Shown: piece by piece, positions 11,983 to 23,741 of the stretch
Layout: each line of letters begins with the position of its first letter
Position numbering within the stretch: the stretch's first letter is position 1
Assembly (NCBI RefSeq): GCF_030052815.1
Contig: NC_079499.1
Coordinates: forward strand, 104,814,480 to 104,878,479
Reading direction: 5' to 3'
Source of the DNA: Hevea brasiliensis
Lineage: Eukaryota; Streptophyta; Magnoliopsida; Malpighiales; Euphorbiaceae
Length of the DNA: 64,000 nt
Program-made: the position numbers and the translations under genes
The notes under the pieces: generated by a model
The model's input: the letters and a program-made list of their open reading frames with translations, nothing else
Database searches by the model: none
Told to the model about the DNA's origin: nothing

Positions 11983-13465
11983 TGATGTGGTGTGTTCCGC
12001 AAATGCACGGGCCACAGTAGTATAGTTTTAAAAAAAATGATATCGATCCCACAGGAAATTGTGCTTAAATTGAAAATAAAAGTATAAACTAATTAGAATG
12101 ATAAAATTTAAAGATAAAATGAAATTTGAAATTAAAATTGGTATTTGAGGAATTTAAGCTAAATCAAACAATTAACTAAATTAATTAAACTAGATTACTA
12201 AGATTTAAATTGAAATTGCTATTTATAAATTTTGGAGGAATTAAATCTAAATTCAATAAAAATTAAAGTGATTCTAGAGATTGGATTTTTCAATATTGTT
12301 TGCATGTGGTTTATCCCTAATTTAGCCAAACATATGAGAATTGCAATTTTGAGGGAAATCAATTCTTAAATTTTTGAAACCTTTTTCAAGCATCTCAAAG
12401 TTGGTTTTCATTAAATCAAACCCTGTTTTCACGGTATTTCAAACCTAACAAAAACCCAATTAATGCTCTAATTGATTTTGGAAAGTCCCCTTAATTCTCT
12501 TAGCTTATCTCTAACACCAAGAAAACCAAGTTTATTGCAAGATTATCTCTCCCTAATATTCACTTTTCAGTCCATCTATTAAGGATTAAAGCTTAACTTA
12601 ATGAGGGCCCATTCATCAAGCAAGGCAACAAGCTCACAAGCAATAAATCAAAATATAACAAACCTCATTTAAATGGCTAAATCAGTTCAAAACCACAATA
12701 CAAAGCAATATTTACAAACCCATCTCTAGAATCTCAAATAACTACTCACTAATCATAGTTTCAAGACAAACCCAAATGTATAAATGAAGAAATAATGGAA
12801 ATCTAAGTTAAGGAATAGAAAAACCCAGAAAAATGCAGAAGAATCTGCTGCAGAAAAGTGCTCCTTGCTGCTGCTGCAGAAATGGATCCCGTGCTCCCTC
12901 CTTCTCTCTTTCTATTCTTGCCAAAAATGCCTCCCTTGCTCTCTATGAAAGGAAAATGATAAAGGAGACTTTATATAGGTGAGGGGACTGCCCTAGAATG
13001 GGTAAAAAGGGGGAAGGTTCCAGAGAAAGTGAGGTAAAAAGCCAGAGTAACGGAAATGCCACGTCAGCCATTTCCAGTAAAAATGACATAAGCCGAGTCA
13101 GTTGTGTCGTGGGTTGTGTCGCGGGTTGTGTAGCTCTCGACCTGAATATCTGACGATCGACACAACCTGCGATATAAGCTAATTCGGTTGTGCTGCAGGT
13201 TGTGTCGCTCTCGGCCATTTTTTTACTCAACTTCAAAATTTTTGCAATTCGACTTTAATCTCCTCCAAATGGCTACTCTGATCAAAATACATCAAATTTC
13301 TCCAAATTTACCCTACAAAACAAATAAATTCCAAAAATTAAACTAAGAAATGTGAAAATTGTAAAATTGACTAAATATATACTAATATCTATAATAATGG
13401 CTATGAACAAGGGTAAATTATGTGCAAAAATTACTCCTAAATGATGATATTAAATGCATACATCA
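11983..13465 (-). repeat. Athila 3' LTR (left in window)
   Basis: 1483 bp, TG...CA ended (TGATG...CATCA in window direction). Contains clustered gttgtgtcg motifs at 13100-13215. A 97-residue open frame occurs in both LTRs (12943-13236 here), simply because the LTRs are copies; I do not regard it as a gene. Confidence 0.92.
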
Positions 13466-13477
13466 AATTCCCCCATA
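13466..13477 (-). other. Polypurine tract of Athila element
   Basis: On the minus strand gtatgggggaatt abuts the 3' LTR start. Upstream of it on the same strand is a ttgaggacaag phrase that recurs at the inner tract copy at 14866-14901. Confidence 0.7.
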
Positions 13478-15400
13478 CTCAAACTCTTGCTTGTCCTCAA
13501 GCAAAATTTCATTGAAACTCATTTGGAAGGGAATAGAATCAGTCTTTGAAAACACAAAATTCACTAATCCAAACCACCAACTTACCTCTAGCCACCAACA
13601 TTCCAAATTCCCACCAGCAAAAGCACAAAGAATGAAGCAAGCACTCTCAACAATTACAGAATAGCTAAGAATTAACCAATCAACCCAAGCAACAAATACT
13701 AACCAGCTACAAGAGTCAATTGTGCCAAAACAAACCTAAATGAAATAGATAGCCAATGTGTCTCAAATAGATGGTGAGTAATGTATGGAAGATTATATTG
13801 CTAAACCCATATGCAAGCATAAAAGATCTAACTTTACTAATGTAACAAGCATTTTTCAAAGAATCATTAGGTCTTTTTAAGGGTTGTAATGGGGTCCAAT
13901 AAGGTAAAATTGTGGTTAACAAAGAAAGGGAATAAGGTAAACAAAATATGAGAATAATATTAATCATGAAACTCAAAGTGCATCCAATTTTTTTTTTTTT
14001 TATATCAAGAGGAAAGAAATTCACAATGAATCTCAAGTGCTATCACAATGATTATATAAAGGGATTTTTTTTTATCAACTTTTCACAATTACTCTAGCAC
14101 TTTTCAAGATGTTTCAATCCTCCATTTTTTTTATTTATTTATTTTTTTTTATTTTTCATTATTATTATATTTTTTTATGCACTTAATTGCTAAAATATTA
14201 TTCTCATGAATAGGTAGTAGTGTTTAGGTTTTATGGCTAGGTAAATGATTTGGGTTCCAAAGAAATTAGGGAATTAAGGTTCAAGGGGGTTTGCAAGGGT
14301 TGAAATGAAATTAAGGTAGGTTAAGGCTAAATTTGAGGTTTAAAATATGAAGAAATGCCTAAGTCATATTCTTATCAAATGTAAGTTAAAAATTTCGCTT
14401 TGAAAGATCTAAGATGCTTGTTCTAGGAATGGTGAGACGACAAGGACCATTTTCTTCCTTAAAGGCTTATCCAGACACTCAAAACTCAAAATAACTAATC
14501 AGAATCTGCATGCCTAGATAAATATATTAATTTTCAGCTTATTAAGTAAGAGAAAGAATAATGCTTAAGACTTTGTACCCAGCTGGAACTTTCATTCCAC
14601 TAACCATCTAAAGGCAAGTTGGATTGCTTGAATAAGTGGCTTATGGACTTCAAAGACTAGTTTAAAAATTCAAAAATTTTAAATGAACAAATGAAATGCA
14701 TGAATGTATAAATGTATAGTCAACCTATATGTAACTAAGCATGTATAACTAAGTGTATGAAGCTATATGCAGTGTATATAGGTGAATATGTACAAGTATG
14801 AAGTAATGAGTGTGTCGCTATATGCAAATGAAAAAGGAAAAATAATTTTTGCCAAAAATTTACCCTCTCCCCCATACTCAGAATGAACATTGTCCTCAAT
14901 GTTAAAAGGTTACAAGGAATGGGATAATTTGGCTATATGTGCAGAAAATGGGGGCTCATATGTGGATAAAGAATTATTACCCTGTTGCATAAGCGATAGC
15001 ACAACTTGTGTTAAAAGTGACACAAGCTGAGATGAGAATTGTTACCTCATTGAAGTGCAGCCAATATAATTAAATAAAATTTGGACAGCTGCTGCACTCA
15101 TTGCAAAAGAAACAGTGCAATGGAATCCATTAAATCAATTAAACTCAAAAATTTGGAATAGGGAAGTTAAGCGCAAAAAATAATCAAGTGTAAATTCCGA
15201 AGGAGCATATCAAGGCAAGTGAGCAATGTACTAAAGATAAAAGAAAAATGTATTTTATGAGGAACTAAAAAAAACTGAATAAGTAAATGGTGCAAGTAAA
15301 AGAAAAAAAACAACACAAGAAAAATATTAACTAAATAAGTTCAAAATACGAATTAATTAAGCAACTAAGACATGAAATGTAAATGGAGAATAAAAGCTGG
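13478..15400 (-). other. Athila 3' non-coding region with second polypurine-like site
   Basis: About 1.9 kb without supported coding. At 14866-14901 the minus strand reads cattgaggacaatgttcatt followed by ctgagtatgggggagag, closely echoing the terminal polypurine tract with its upstream gaggacaa phrase. T-rich runs at 13989-14000 and 14128-14160. Confidence 0.55.
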
Positions 15401-16972
15401 TCAGTCAGGTATGAGAACTCCTTTGCCCTTGCCATCTTGTGGAGGTGGTGGTGCTTTTGGTGGCTGCTGTGGAGAGATGATGCTCAAAATCAGTGCCTGG
15501 TTTGCTTCGATCTTCTCCAGCTTAGCTCGCATGACTTTCAACTCGTCTTGCATTTCAGCACTTCTATCCAAATATATGTCAGCTAAATCTCGTAGTGTCT
15601 GAAAAGAGACATCCGTCATTTGCCGAAAAGAATAGATCTCATCACTGAGATTCTCCATGAATGTCAAAAGAGTAGCTATGGATGGTCCAGAAGCTGTTGA
15701 TGAAGCAGGTTGAGCAGCTGGTGGAGCTCGGCTTGAAGGTTGTGTAAAAGGCTGCTCAAATGGTCGCCGTGTCGAGGAGGAGCTAATTGCAGTGGGAGAA
15801 CCAGGTGGTGGTTCTGTTAGTGCAGGAATCTCATACAGCTTGGTAGCCTCATTTTTGATACAAAATTTTTGGTTGGCCAAATTAGGTCCATCCAAAAATA
15901 ACAAACCAGTTGGAAGAGCAGGACACTTGTGCATTTGAGGATTAAAGCCAAAATAATGTGCAATGGGTGTGACCAAACCTCCAAATACAATGTTACCAGT
16001 ACCCCTAGTAGTCTGGCGGATCACATGTCGGCAAAAATAATAACCAGGGGAAGCTTTTTTGCCAGTTTTTGCACACCACAAAAAGAATAGATCATACTGT
16101 GACATTGTGCCAACACTAGATCCTCTGCCTAAAATTGTATTTGCAATTAGTCGTTGAAGTAATCTCAAGGCATGATTCTCAATCTTGGAGGCCTTACTGT
16201 GTCCCGGTTTGAAGGTACCTGCTGAAGGTGCAATTCGCTACCAAAATTCATACACATTATAGTCCCTTTGGCTAGCAGGTATTTTGAACAGACCATCAGG
16301 TGGAAAGCCAAATATATGGTGAAAATTATCCATAGACAGCACCCTATCTTGACCAAGGCATCTAAAATGGATTGTCAAGTCATTATCCAAGGCAATTTTA
16401 TGCTCATTAGTGGACAGGGAGGCCATAAATTCCTGCACTAAAATGGGGTAAACCAGTTCCTGTTTATGTGCAAATCGCACCCAACCTAAAGCATCTAACA
16501 GAGTCTGCATTTCATCATATAACTTCAAGGATTTAAGTGTAGACACATCCAAATACCGAGTTTGAACCATTTGTCGAGCTACAACTCTTGCCTTATTTTT
16601 CTTCATGTCGGCAGTAGGTAATACCCAGTGTGTGGCAGCAGGCAAAGTGGAAGGGAATGCAAAGTTACCTTTAGATGTACCGGGGCGCTTGACCGCCGAC
16701 TTCGGGATGCCACGTCAGACAGCAGGTGCGGCCGGCATTGGAGGCGGGATTGGGGTTTGTTGTGTGGCCGGTTCGAGTCGCTTTCTCTTAACGTCGCCCA
16801 TTGATTTGTGTGGCTTAATGTTTTTCGCCTTTTTCTTCTTGAATGTGGCGATCGTGGCATCACCAAAATGGGCCGGCGATGGGTTGGCGTTCATGGGTGG
16901 GGTGCCTTGGGGCTGCGGCAGCTGTGAGGAGTGGGGAGGTGAGTTTTCGAAGGATAGTGGGGAGTCGGACAT
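15401..16972 (-). pseudogene. Athila third ORF (env-position, ATHILA ORF-type protein), two stops
   Basis: One reading frame of about 523 codons, interrupted by TGA at 16715-16717 and TAG at 16238-16240. The N-terminal ~85 residues are Pro/Ser-rich with a basic KKKKAKN patch. The middle carries the FRCLGQDRVLSMDNFHHIFG-type segment and LFFLWCAKTG, typical of the ATHILA ORF-type domain found downstream of pol in this lineage. The C-terminal part is Pro/Ser-rich, then a coiled-coil-like stretch (EMQDELKVMRAKLEKIEANQ) and a Pro-rich tail. Position corresponds to env in retroviruses, but I see no clear signal peptide or membrane anchor, so an envelope function is not shown. The two stops look like single-base changes. 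Confidence 0.75.
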
Positions 16973-17344
16973 GGCGAAATGGAGGGGCGTGATCGGAAAA
17001 GGAGAAATATGGGAAGAATGGTGGGTGGTGGAGGCGACGGTGAGGATGAAAGTTACGACGGGAGGGGAGGGTTGTGTCGGGGGTGATGTCGAGAGGAAGA
17101 AGAAGTTAGTGGGTTAGGGGCTTTAGGTTTGGGTTGTGGGCTTGGGTGTAGGTTTTGGGTTTTAGTCGGTTGGGCTACGGGAGGTTAGTAGGTTAGTCGG
17201 TTGGGTTTTAGGTTTAATTTCGGGCTTGGGCTTATGGGGTACGGTTTTTAGGTCTTTGGGTTTGCTGCTGGCCCATTCTGGCGAAGGAAGTTTTTATCCT
17301 GCAAAATAAACAAGCGACACAAGTTAGAACATAAGGATAGGGGG

Positions 17345-17526
17345 GTTGTGTCGGAAGTTGTGCAACAATCTGCCCAAAAGTATGCCCAGCGAACATAAGC
17401 GATGACACAAGCAAACCCGGTTATGTCGCAGGTTGTGCAACAATCTGCCCAAAAGTGTGCCTAGTGAACATAAGCGGTGACACAAGCAAACCCGGTTATG
17501 TCGCAGGTTGTGCAATCTGCTGCCCA
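17345..17526 (-). repeat. 75-bp tandem repeat in pol-ORF3 spacer
   Basis: Units start at 17345 and 17420, with a partial third at 17495. Each begins gttgtgtcg/gttatgtcg, contains gcaacaatctgcccaaaag and ends gacacaagcaaacccg. The gttgtgtcg core is the same motif clustered in both LTRs. Confidence 0.85.
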
Positions 17527-18071
17527 AATTTGACCAAATTTCATAGCACCTAAAAAATTGAAACAGATTAGATTTCAAATGATTAAACCCTCATAACATG
17601 AATTCTAATTGTTTAATTTGTCATGTTCATCAAATACTCATAAAAAATAATTTTTCAAAGCACCAATTCACATATCCAAATTCAAATAATTTTCCTTTTA
17701 ATCCAAGATGTCAAAATTTGGAAAAATTTTCTCTTGAAATTAACCAAAAGGGCAATGAATCCAGCAAAAATCACCAGCAAATACTCAACAAAAGAAAGAT
17801 GAAAATTATAAGTGAACAAATTTAAAACTAAAATTTTAAAGCTAAAATTTAAAGCTAAAAAAAAAAATTTTTTATTGCTCATTTGCTTGCAATGCATTGC
17901 ATCCCATCTGCACAAAGAAAGTAGAACAATGTTAAATTCTGAATAAGGAGTATGGAAAAACTTAAAACAAATATATATATGAAAGAAATAAAGAATCAAT
18001 GAAAAATTTGGGAGTTATGCACAAAAATGCTAAGTTTAGGTCTTTAGCTTAACCATACTCACTCAAGATTT

Positions 18072-21023
18072 TTATGGAGAATGAGAAAGATAGCAAGTTG
18101 CTATTTTCTCAATTGGCTCACCAACTGAATAATGCCTCAACCTTTGTCCATTTACCTTGAAATTACCCGATTTTTCACCAAAGATTTCCACAGCACCATG
18201 AGGGAAAACTTTTATAATTTTGAATGGACCGGACCACCTTGATTTTAGTTTTCCTGGAAAAAATTTCAACCTTGAATTGTATAAGAGAACTAAATCTCCT
18301 TCTTTAAAGTCCTTTTTCTTGATATGCTTATCATGCCATTTTTTAGTTCTTTCTTTGTAGATCCTAGCATTTTCATAAGCATCAAGTCTCAATTCTTCTA
18401 ACTCATCAAGTTGCAAAAGTCTTTTATGTCCAGCAGCTTGTAAATCAAAATTGATTGCTCTTATGGCCCAATAAGCTTTATGTTCTAACTCTACGGGCAA
18501 ATGGCATGATTTTCCAAAAACTAACCTATAAGGTGTAGTTCCTATGGGGGTTTTAAATGCTGTTCTATATGCCCAAAGAGTGTCATCTAATTTAAGGGAC
18601 CAATCTTTTCTGGACTTATTGACAGTTTTCTCCAAGATTTGCTTGATTTCTCTATTTGTGATTTCTACTTGGCCATTTGTTTGAGGGTGATATGGTGTGG
18701 CAATCCTATGCTTTACCCCATACTTTCTCATCAATTTTTCAAATTGGTGGTTGCAAAAATGGCTACCACCATCACTGATTATGGCACGTGGGGCACCAAA
18801 TCTAGTTAAAACAAATTTTTTTAAAAATTTCACCACAACTTTTGCATCATTGGTAGGTGTAGCAATAGCTTCTACCCATTTAGATACATAGTCCACCCCT
18901 ACCAAGATATATTTATTCCCATAAGAAGATGGAAATGGCCCCATGAAATCAATTCCCCACACATCAAACAATTCAACTTCTAATATGGATTGTTGGGGCA
19001 TCTCATCTCTCTTGGAAATGTTGCCTACCCTTTGGCACCTATCACACTTGCTTACAAAGTCTCTCACATGTTTAAACATATTAGGCCAATAGAAACCTGA
19101 TGTCAAGACCTTTTCAACAGTTTTTGAGACACTAAAATGACCACCATATTCAGAGGAATGACAATGGTAAACAACATCATTTATTTCTTCCTCTGGTATA
19201 CATCTCCTAATTATTCCATCATTACATCTCCTAAACAAAAGAGGTTCTTCCCAAGAATAAAATTTGACATCATGCAAAAATCTTTTCTTTTGCTGCCAAG
19301 ATAAATCAGGTGGCAAGACACCACAAGACAAGAAATTCACAATGTTAGCAAACCATGGAAGTGCAGAATTCAACACATACAACTGCTCATTCATGAAAAA
19401 CTCGTCAATTGGCACAATATCATCATCTTTATTTTCAGCTTTTATCCTAGAAAGGTGATCAGCCACCACATTCTCAACACCTTTTTTATCTCTTATTTCC
19501 AAATCAAATTCTTGAAGTAACAAAATCCATCTAATCAACCTAGATTTAGCCTCTTTCTTGCTTATTAGATACCTTATTGCTGCATGATCAGTGAAAACAA
19601 TTACCTTTGAGTTGACCAAATAAGAACGAAATTTATTGAGTGCAAATACTACCGCAAGGAACTCCTTTTCAGTTGTGGCATAATTAACTTGAGCTTCATC
19701 AAGGGTTCGGCTTGCATAGTAAATGGCATAAGGTTTCCTATCTTTTCGCTGGCCAAGGACAGCTCCAACAGCAAACTCGCTTGCATCACACATGATTTCG
19801 AATGGCAAAGTCCAATCCGGGGGTTGCATGATAGGAGCTGTTGTTAAGGCCGTCTTCAACCTGCAAAAAGCAACCATACAATCTTGATTAAAATCAAATT
19901 TAACATCATGATTCAAAAGATTTGTTAAGGGTTTAGCAAGTTTAGAAAAATCCTGAATAAATCGCCGGTAAAACCCGGCATGTCCAAGAAAACTCCGCAC
20001 TCCTTTGACAGTGGTTGGAGGGGGCATTTTTTCAATAATTTCTATTTTAGCTCTATCCACTTCAATTCCCCTATTTGAGATCAAATGCCCTAGAACGATC
20101 CCTTCTTGGACCATAAAGTGGCATTTCTCCCAATTCAACACCAAATCATTATCAGCACATCTCTGCAAGATTTTAGACAAATTAGTCAAGCATGAATCAA
20201 AATTAGTGCCATAAACTGAAAAGTCATCCATGAAGACCTCCATAATTTCTTCAATAAAATCAGAATAAATGGCCATCATGCACCTTTGAAATGTACCAGG
20301 CGCATTACACAATCCGAATGGCATCCTTCGATAGGCAAAGGTGCCATAGGGACATGTAAAGGTAGTTTTTTCTTGGTCATCAGGATGTATTGGAATTTGA
20401 AAGAAACCAGAATATCCATCTAAGTAACAAAAGAAAGAATTCTTGGCTAATCTCTCTAACATTTGATCCATAAAAGGAAGGGGAAAATGGTCTTTTCTTG
20501 TAGCATTGTTCAACTTCCTATAGTCTATGCACATTCTCCAACCTGTAACAGTTCTAGTGGGTATCAATTCATTATTCTCATTTTTAACAACTGTCACCCC
20601 ACCTTTTTTTGGTACAACATGCACAGGACTAACCCACTCACTGTCAGAAATAGGGTAAATAATTCCAACAGCTAGTAATTTTAGGATTTCCTTTTTCACA
20701 ACATCCTTCATTGTAGGATTCAATCTTCTTTGGTGTTCAATGGAAGGTTTACTATTTGGCTCAAGGAAAATCCTATGCATACAAACTGTTGGGCTAATTC
20801 CCTTTATATCATCAATTGCATAACCCAAAACTCTTCTATATTCTCTCAAAACTCTCAACAATTTGTCAATCTCAATATCAGTCAAACATGCATTAATTAT
20901 AACAGGATATGTTTCATTGGGTCCAAGAAAAGCATACCTGAGGTTGGAAGGAAGAGGTTTAAGATCTACCTTTGGGGCATCCTCTACCTTTAATGATGGT
21001 GATTTGATCTCCAAATTTTGCAC
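18072..21023 (-). CDS. pol: Athila pol: reverse transcriptase, RNase H, integrase
   Basis: About 983 codons in one open frame. Reverse transcriptase: [11 protein letters not shown] at residues ~162-172, LDGYSGF at ~201, catalytic FMDD at ~264-267. RNase H: CDAS at ~412 and TDH at ~478. Integrase: H-H-C-C zinc region at ~620-663 ending CDRCQ, then the D-D-35-E core (D692 in GIDFMGPF, D751 in SDGG, E787). C-terminal region [22 protein letters not shown] is the Ty3/gypsy GPY/F-like module. It copies element RNA to DNA and integrates it, in cytoplasmic particles and nucleus. The frame is the same as the protease upstream, separated only by TAA at 21024-21026, so it was once part of one polyprotein; the true translation start is therefore not at 21023. 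All catalytic residues I looked for are present. Confidence 0.93.
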   Translation of the reverse strand: MQNLEIKSPSLKVEDAPKVDLKPLPSNLRYAFLGPNETYPVIINACLTDIEIDKLLRVLREYRRVLGYAIDDIKGISPTVCMHRIFLEPNSKPSIEHQRRLNPTMKDVVKKEILKLLAVGIIYPISDSEWVSPVHVVPKKGGVTVVKNENNELIPTRTVTGWRMCIDYRKLNNATRKDHFPLPFMDQMLERLAKNSFFCYLDGYSGFFQIPIHPDDQEKTTFTCPYGTFAYRRMPFGLCNAPGTFQRCMMAIYSDFIEEIMEVFMDDFSVYGTNFDSCLTNLSKILQRCADNDLVLNWEKCHFMVQEGIVLGHLISNRGIEVDRAKIEIIEKMPPPTTVKGVRSFLGHAGFYRRFIQDFSKLAKPLTNLLNHDVKFDFNQDCMVAFCRLKTALTTAPIMQPPDWTLPFEIMCDASEFAVGAVLGQRKDRKPYAIYYASRTLDEAQVNYATTEKEFLAVVFALNKFRSYLVNSKVIVFTDHAAIRYLISKKEAKSRLIRWILLLQEFDLEIRDKKGVENVVADHLSRIKAENKDDDIVPIDEFFMNEQLYVLNSALPWFANIVNFLSCGVLPPDLSWQQKKRFLHDVKFYSWEEPLLFRRCNDGIIRRCIPEEEINDVVYHCHSSEYGGHFSVSKTVEKVLTSGFYWPNMFKHVRDFVSKCDRCQRVGNISKRDEMPQQSILEVELFDVWGIDFMGPFPSSYGNKYILVGVDYVSKWVEAIATPTNDAKVVVKFLKKFVLTRFGAPRAIISDGGSHFCNHQFEKLMRKYGVKHRIATPYHPQTNGQVEITNREIKQILEKTVNKSRKDWSLKLDDTLWAYRTAFKTPIGTTPYRLVFGKSCHLPVELEHKAYWAIRAINFDLQAAGHKRLLQLDELEELRLDAYENARIYKERTKKWHDKHIKKKDFKEGDLVLLYNSRLKFFPGKLKSRWSGPFKIIKVFPHGAVEIFGEKSGNFKVNGQRLRHYSVGEPIEKIATCYLSHSP

Positions 21024-21677
21024 TTATTCAAGCTGAAAAATTGTGGCTTCAGGATGTGGTGGAGAGCTCTCCAAGTGTTGTGCAAAAGCAGCTATGTTAT
21101 GATTGTCATCATCAATGCTCCCACCATGGACTAAGCAATTTTCAAGTGGGTCTTGTGGATAGCTTTTTCTGAAATGCTCTTGAACAATCTCATCAATAAT
21201 GTCTACCCGCAAACAAGACTCAACTTCTTCATATTTCCTTTTCATGGCTGGATTGATGTTGAATATCATTTGATCATCTCCCACTCTAAGTGTCAATTTC
21301 TCACCCTTTACATCAATTAATGCACCAGCTGTTGCCAAAAAGGGTCTTCCCAATAAGATAGGAACTTTTGTGTCTTCTTCCATATCTAAAATGACAAAGT
21401 CTACCGGAATGTAGAATTTCCCAACCTTGATAGGCACATTTTCAAGAATGCCTTCCGGATATTTAATTGAACGGTCAGCCAATGAAAGATACATGTTTGT
21501 GGGCTTCAACTCTCCCATATTCAACTTCTCATATATTGAAAGTGGCATTAGGCTGACACTAGCTCCAAGGTCACATAAGGCATTTGCCACACAATTATTA
21601 CCAATATGCAAGGAATGGAAAACACACCCGGATCTTTGAGTTTGGGAGGTAACTTCTTCTGAATTATAGCACTGCAT
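21024..21677 (-). CDS. Athila protease segment (broken from gag by frameshift)
   Basis: Aspartic protease region of the gag-pro-pol polyprotein: the catalytic DLGAS motif with SLMPLSIYE following, then ILGRPFLATAGA, the typical flap/second-half motif of Ty3/gypsy proteases. Lies in the pol frame but is shifted by one base from gag: the last residues shared by both frames around 21600-21625 (SIPC then GNNCVANALCDLGA) show a one-base loss. Ends at a TAA at 21024 directly before the pol frame. It would cleave the polyprotein in the particle. Confidence 0.85.
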   Translation of the reverse strand: MQCYNSEEVTSQTQRSGCVFHSLHIGNNCVANALCDLGASVSLMPLSIYEKLNMGELKPTNMYLSLADRSIKYPEGILENVPIKVGKFYIPVDFVILDMEEDTKVPILLGRPFLATAGALIDVKGEKLTLRVGDDQMIFNINPAMKRKYEEVESCLRVDIIDEIVQEHFRKSYPQDPLENCLVHGGSIDDDNHNIAAFAQHLESSPPHPEATIFQLE

Positions 21678-23617
21678 TGCTCTCCCAAATTGATGGTGTC
21701 ATAATCTTCTAGCCTTCTCTTGTTGGAAAGAATCTCCTTCAAAAACTTGGCATAACTTGGCATTTGGGATAGTGCCTCAGTGAATGGCACATTGATATAC
21801 AACTTTTTCAGCACTTCAAGGAACTTGCGAAATTGTTTGTCTAGCTTATGCTTGATGAATCTTTGAGGATAGGGAAGGGTGGGCTTGTAAGGTTCAGGTG
21901 GGATGTATGGTTTCTCTCCCTCATCTTGCTCACTTTTGCTTTCTTCTTCTTTTTCATTTTTCTTGCTCTCAACTGAATTTTCTTCTTTTGTGCTCTCTTT
22001 TTCTTCTCTCTTGTTTTCACTCTCTTGACCAACTTTCTTACCACTTCTCAAGGTCACAACCTTACATTGTTCATGAGGGTTTTGTGGTTGGCTAGGTAAT
22101 TTCCTATAGGATTTGCTTCCTGATGAGCTTGCTTGTTGCGCCAATTGAGTCTCCAACATGCGATTGTGGACTTGTAATTGATCCATGGTTTGTCTCATGT
22201 GTTGCATTTCTTCCTCCAATTTGCTATTCATCTTGCTTTGTTCAGCAAAAAATTTCTCCATCATGCTTTCCAAGGTTGGCTTCGGTTCATGAGGTGGAAG
22301 GGATTGTTGTGCTCTTGCTTGATATCTCGGTGGTGGCTGCCTTGTGGGCTGAAATTGAGGCTGAAATTGAGGTCTATTTTGCTGCATAAACTGCTGGTTA
22401 TGAGCATAATTTGAGCTTTGGCCTTGTTGAGCAAAAGTTGCTTGTGGTCTCCATGTTGAGTTGTTCACATTAGAGTAAGCATTTCCCGTTGGTTTCTGTT
22501 GATAACCTCCTGCATAAGCAGCTTGTTCTTGCAAATAATCATCACCACAAAAAGAATAATCAACTCCACAACTTTGAGTTCCATCTATGTAGGCAACTTG
22601 TTGCATAGTTGTAGGAGTTGAGGTTGTTGCCTTTGTGCAAAAATCACTAAGAAGCTGAGTCAACTGATCAAATCTTGCATTCATGTAGCTAACTGAGTCA
22701 AGTTCATAAATCCCAGCCTTCTTTGGCTCAAGTGCTCTAGGATTTCCCCCCAAATGGGTATTATGAGCAATCTTCTCTAATAGATCATAGCATTCTTCAC
22801 TTGTCATTCTCATGAAATCTCCTCCTGCTTGTGAATCAATTGTGTTTCTTATGGCTGGAGTAACTCTGGTGTAGAAATTCTGAACAATCATCCATTTCGG
22901 TATTTCATTATGAGGACATTGCCTTTCAAGCTCCTTAAATCTCATCCAAGATTCATACAAAGTTTCATCATCCCTTGGCTTAAAAGCTACCATCAAATTC
23001 CTCAAATGAGTGGTCTTCCCAGGTGGGAAAAATTAAGATAGAAAAGCTTGAGATAACTGCTCCCAAGTAGCTATAATAGCTTGTGGAAGTGAGTCATACC
23101 ACTCCAATGCTGAATCCCGAAGAGAGAATGGAAATAAGGTGAGCCGAATAACTTCATCTGAAACTCCAGGTTGTCTTTGTGTACCACATATCATCAAAAA
23201 TTTCTTCAAATGAGAATGAGGATTTTCAAGTGGACTACCTCCAAATTGTGAATTCTGAACCATTTGAATGAGACTAATCTTTAACTCAAACTGATTAGCT
23301 CCAACGATAGGTCTGTTATCTCTCACATCTGCACATCTAGGAAAAGCATAGTCTAACATGGATCTTCTTTGAGGATCATTTTGATTAACCACTTCATTTT
23401 GCCTATTTTGCTCATTTCCTCCATTGTTTCCACCAATAGCTCTATTTTGATTCTCTATATTTTCTATTAATTCCTCTTGCTCAAATCTTTGTTGTTCTTC
23501 TTTTTCTGCTTCCTTTCTTCTCTTGTATTCCTTTTTGTTGGCTCGACAGAATTTTTCAATTTCAGGATTGAACAACAATTCAGTATCACTTGTGCTTTTC
23601 GATCGTCTCATATACAA
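21548..23617 (-). pseudogene. gag: Athila gag, one nonsense codon
   Basis: Capsid-type protein of about 690 codons. N-terminal ~194 residues: basic start MYMRRSKS, a Glu/Lys-rich charged helix, Asn-rich linker, then the capsid region (LRDSALEWYDSLP). A TAA at 23033-23035 interrupts the frame; the same frame continues at once as FFPPGKTTHLRN, so this is a point nonsense change. The rest has the retrotrans-gag segment (ETLYESWMRFKELERQCP), a Gln-rich linker, a coiled-coil (MNSKLEEEMQHMRQTMDQLQ), the Athila signature CKVVTLRSGK and an acidic Glu/Lys tract. The last ~25 residues are out-of-frame readthrough past the shift near 21615. No CCHC knuckle is visible. Confidence 0.85.
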
Positions 23618-23717
23618 GAAAAGTACCTGAAAAACACAAGGAACAGTAGTGAAAATAAAAGAAAATAAAAATTCTAATTAGCTTAAAACAATTAAAATCC
23701 AACTTAAAAACAAACAA

Positions 23718-23735
23718 TTCCCGGCAACGGCGCTA
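23718..23735 (-). other. Primer binding site (tRNA-Asp type)
   Basis: On the minus strand, six bases after the 5' LTR, tagcgccgttgccgggaa matches the complement of the 3' end of plant tRNA-Asp (tggcgccgttgccgggga) at all but two or three positions. tRNA-Asp priming is usual for Athila. Confidence 0.85.
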
Positions 23736-23741
23736 AAAACT

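Noticed and set aside
12943..13236. 97-residue open frame present in both Athila LTRs (also 24714-25007)
   Set aside because: Conserved only because the LTRs are recent copies; composition follows the repeated gttgtgtcg motif and no domain is visible.
15383..15602. Plus-strand open frames opposite the Athila third ORF
   Set aside because: Shadows of the minus-strand ORF; no independent features.
17345..17526. CRISPR-like regular repeats
   Set aside because: Contiguous 75-bp tandem units without unique spacers, inside a plant retrotransposon.
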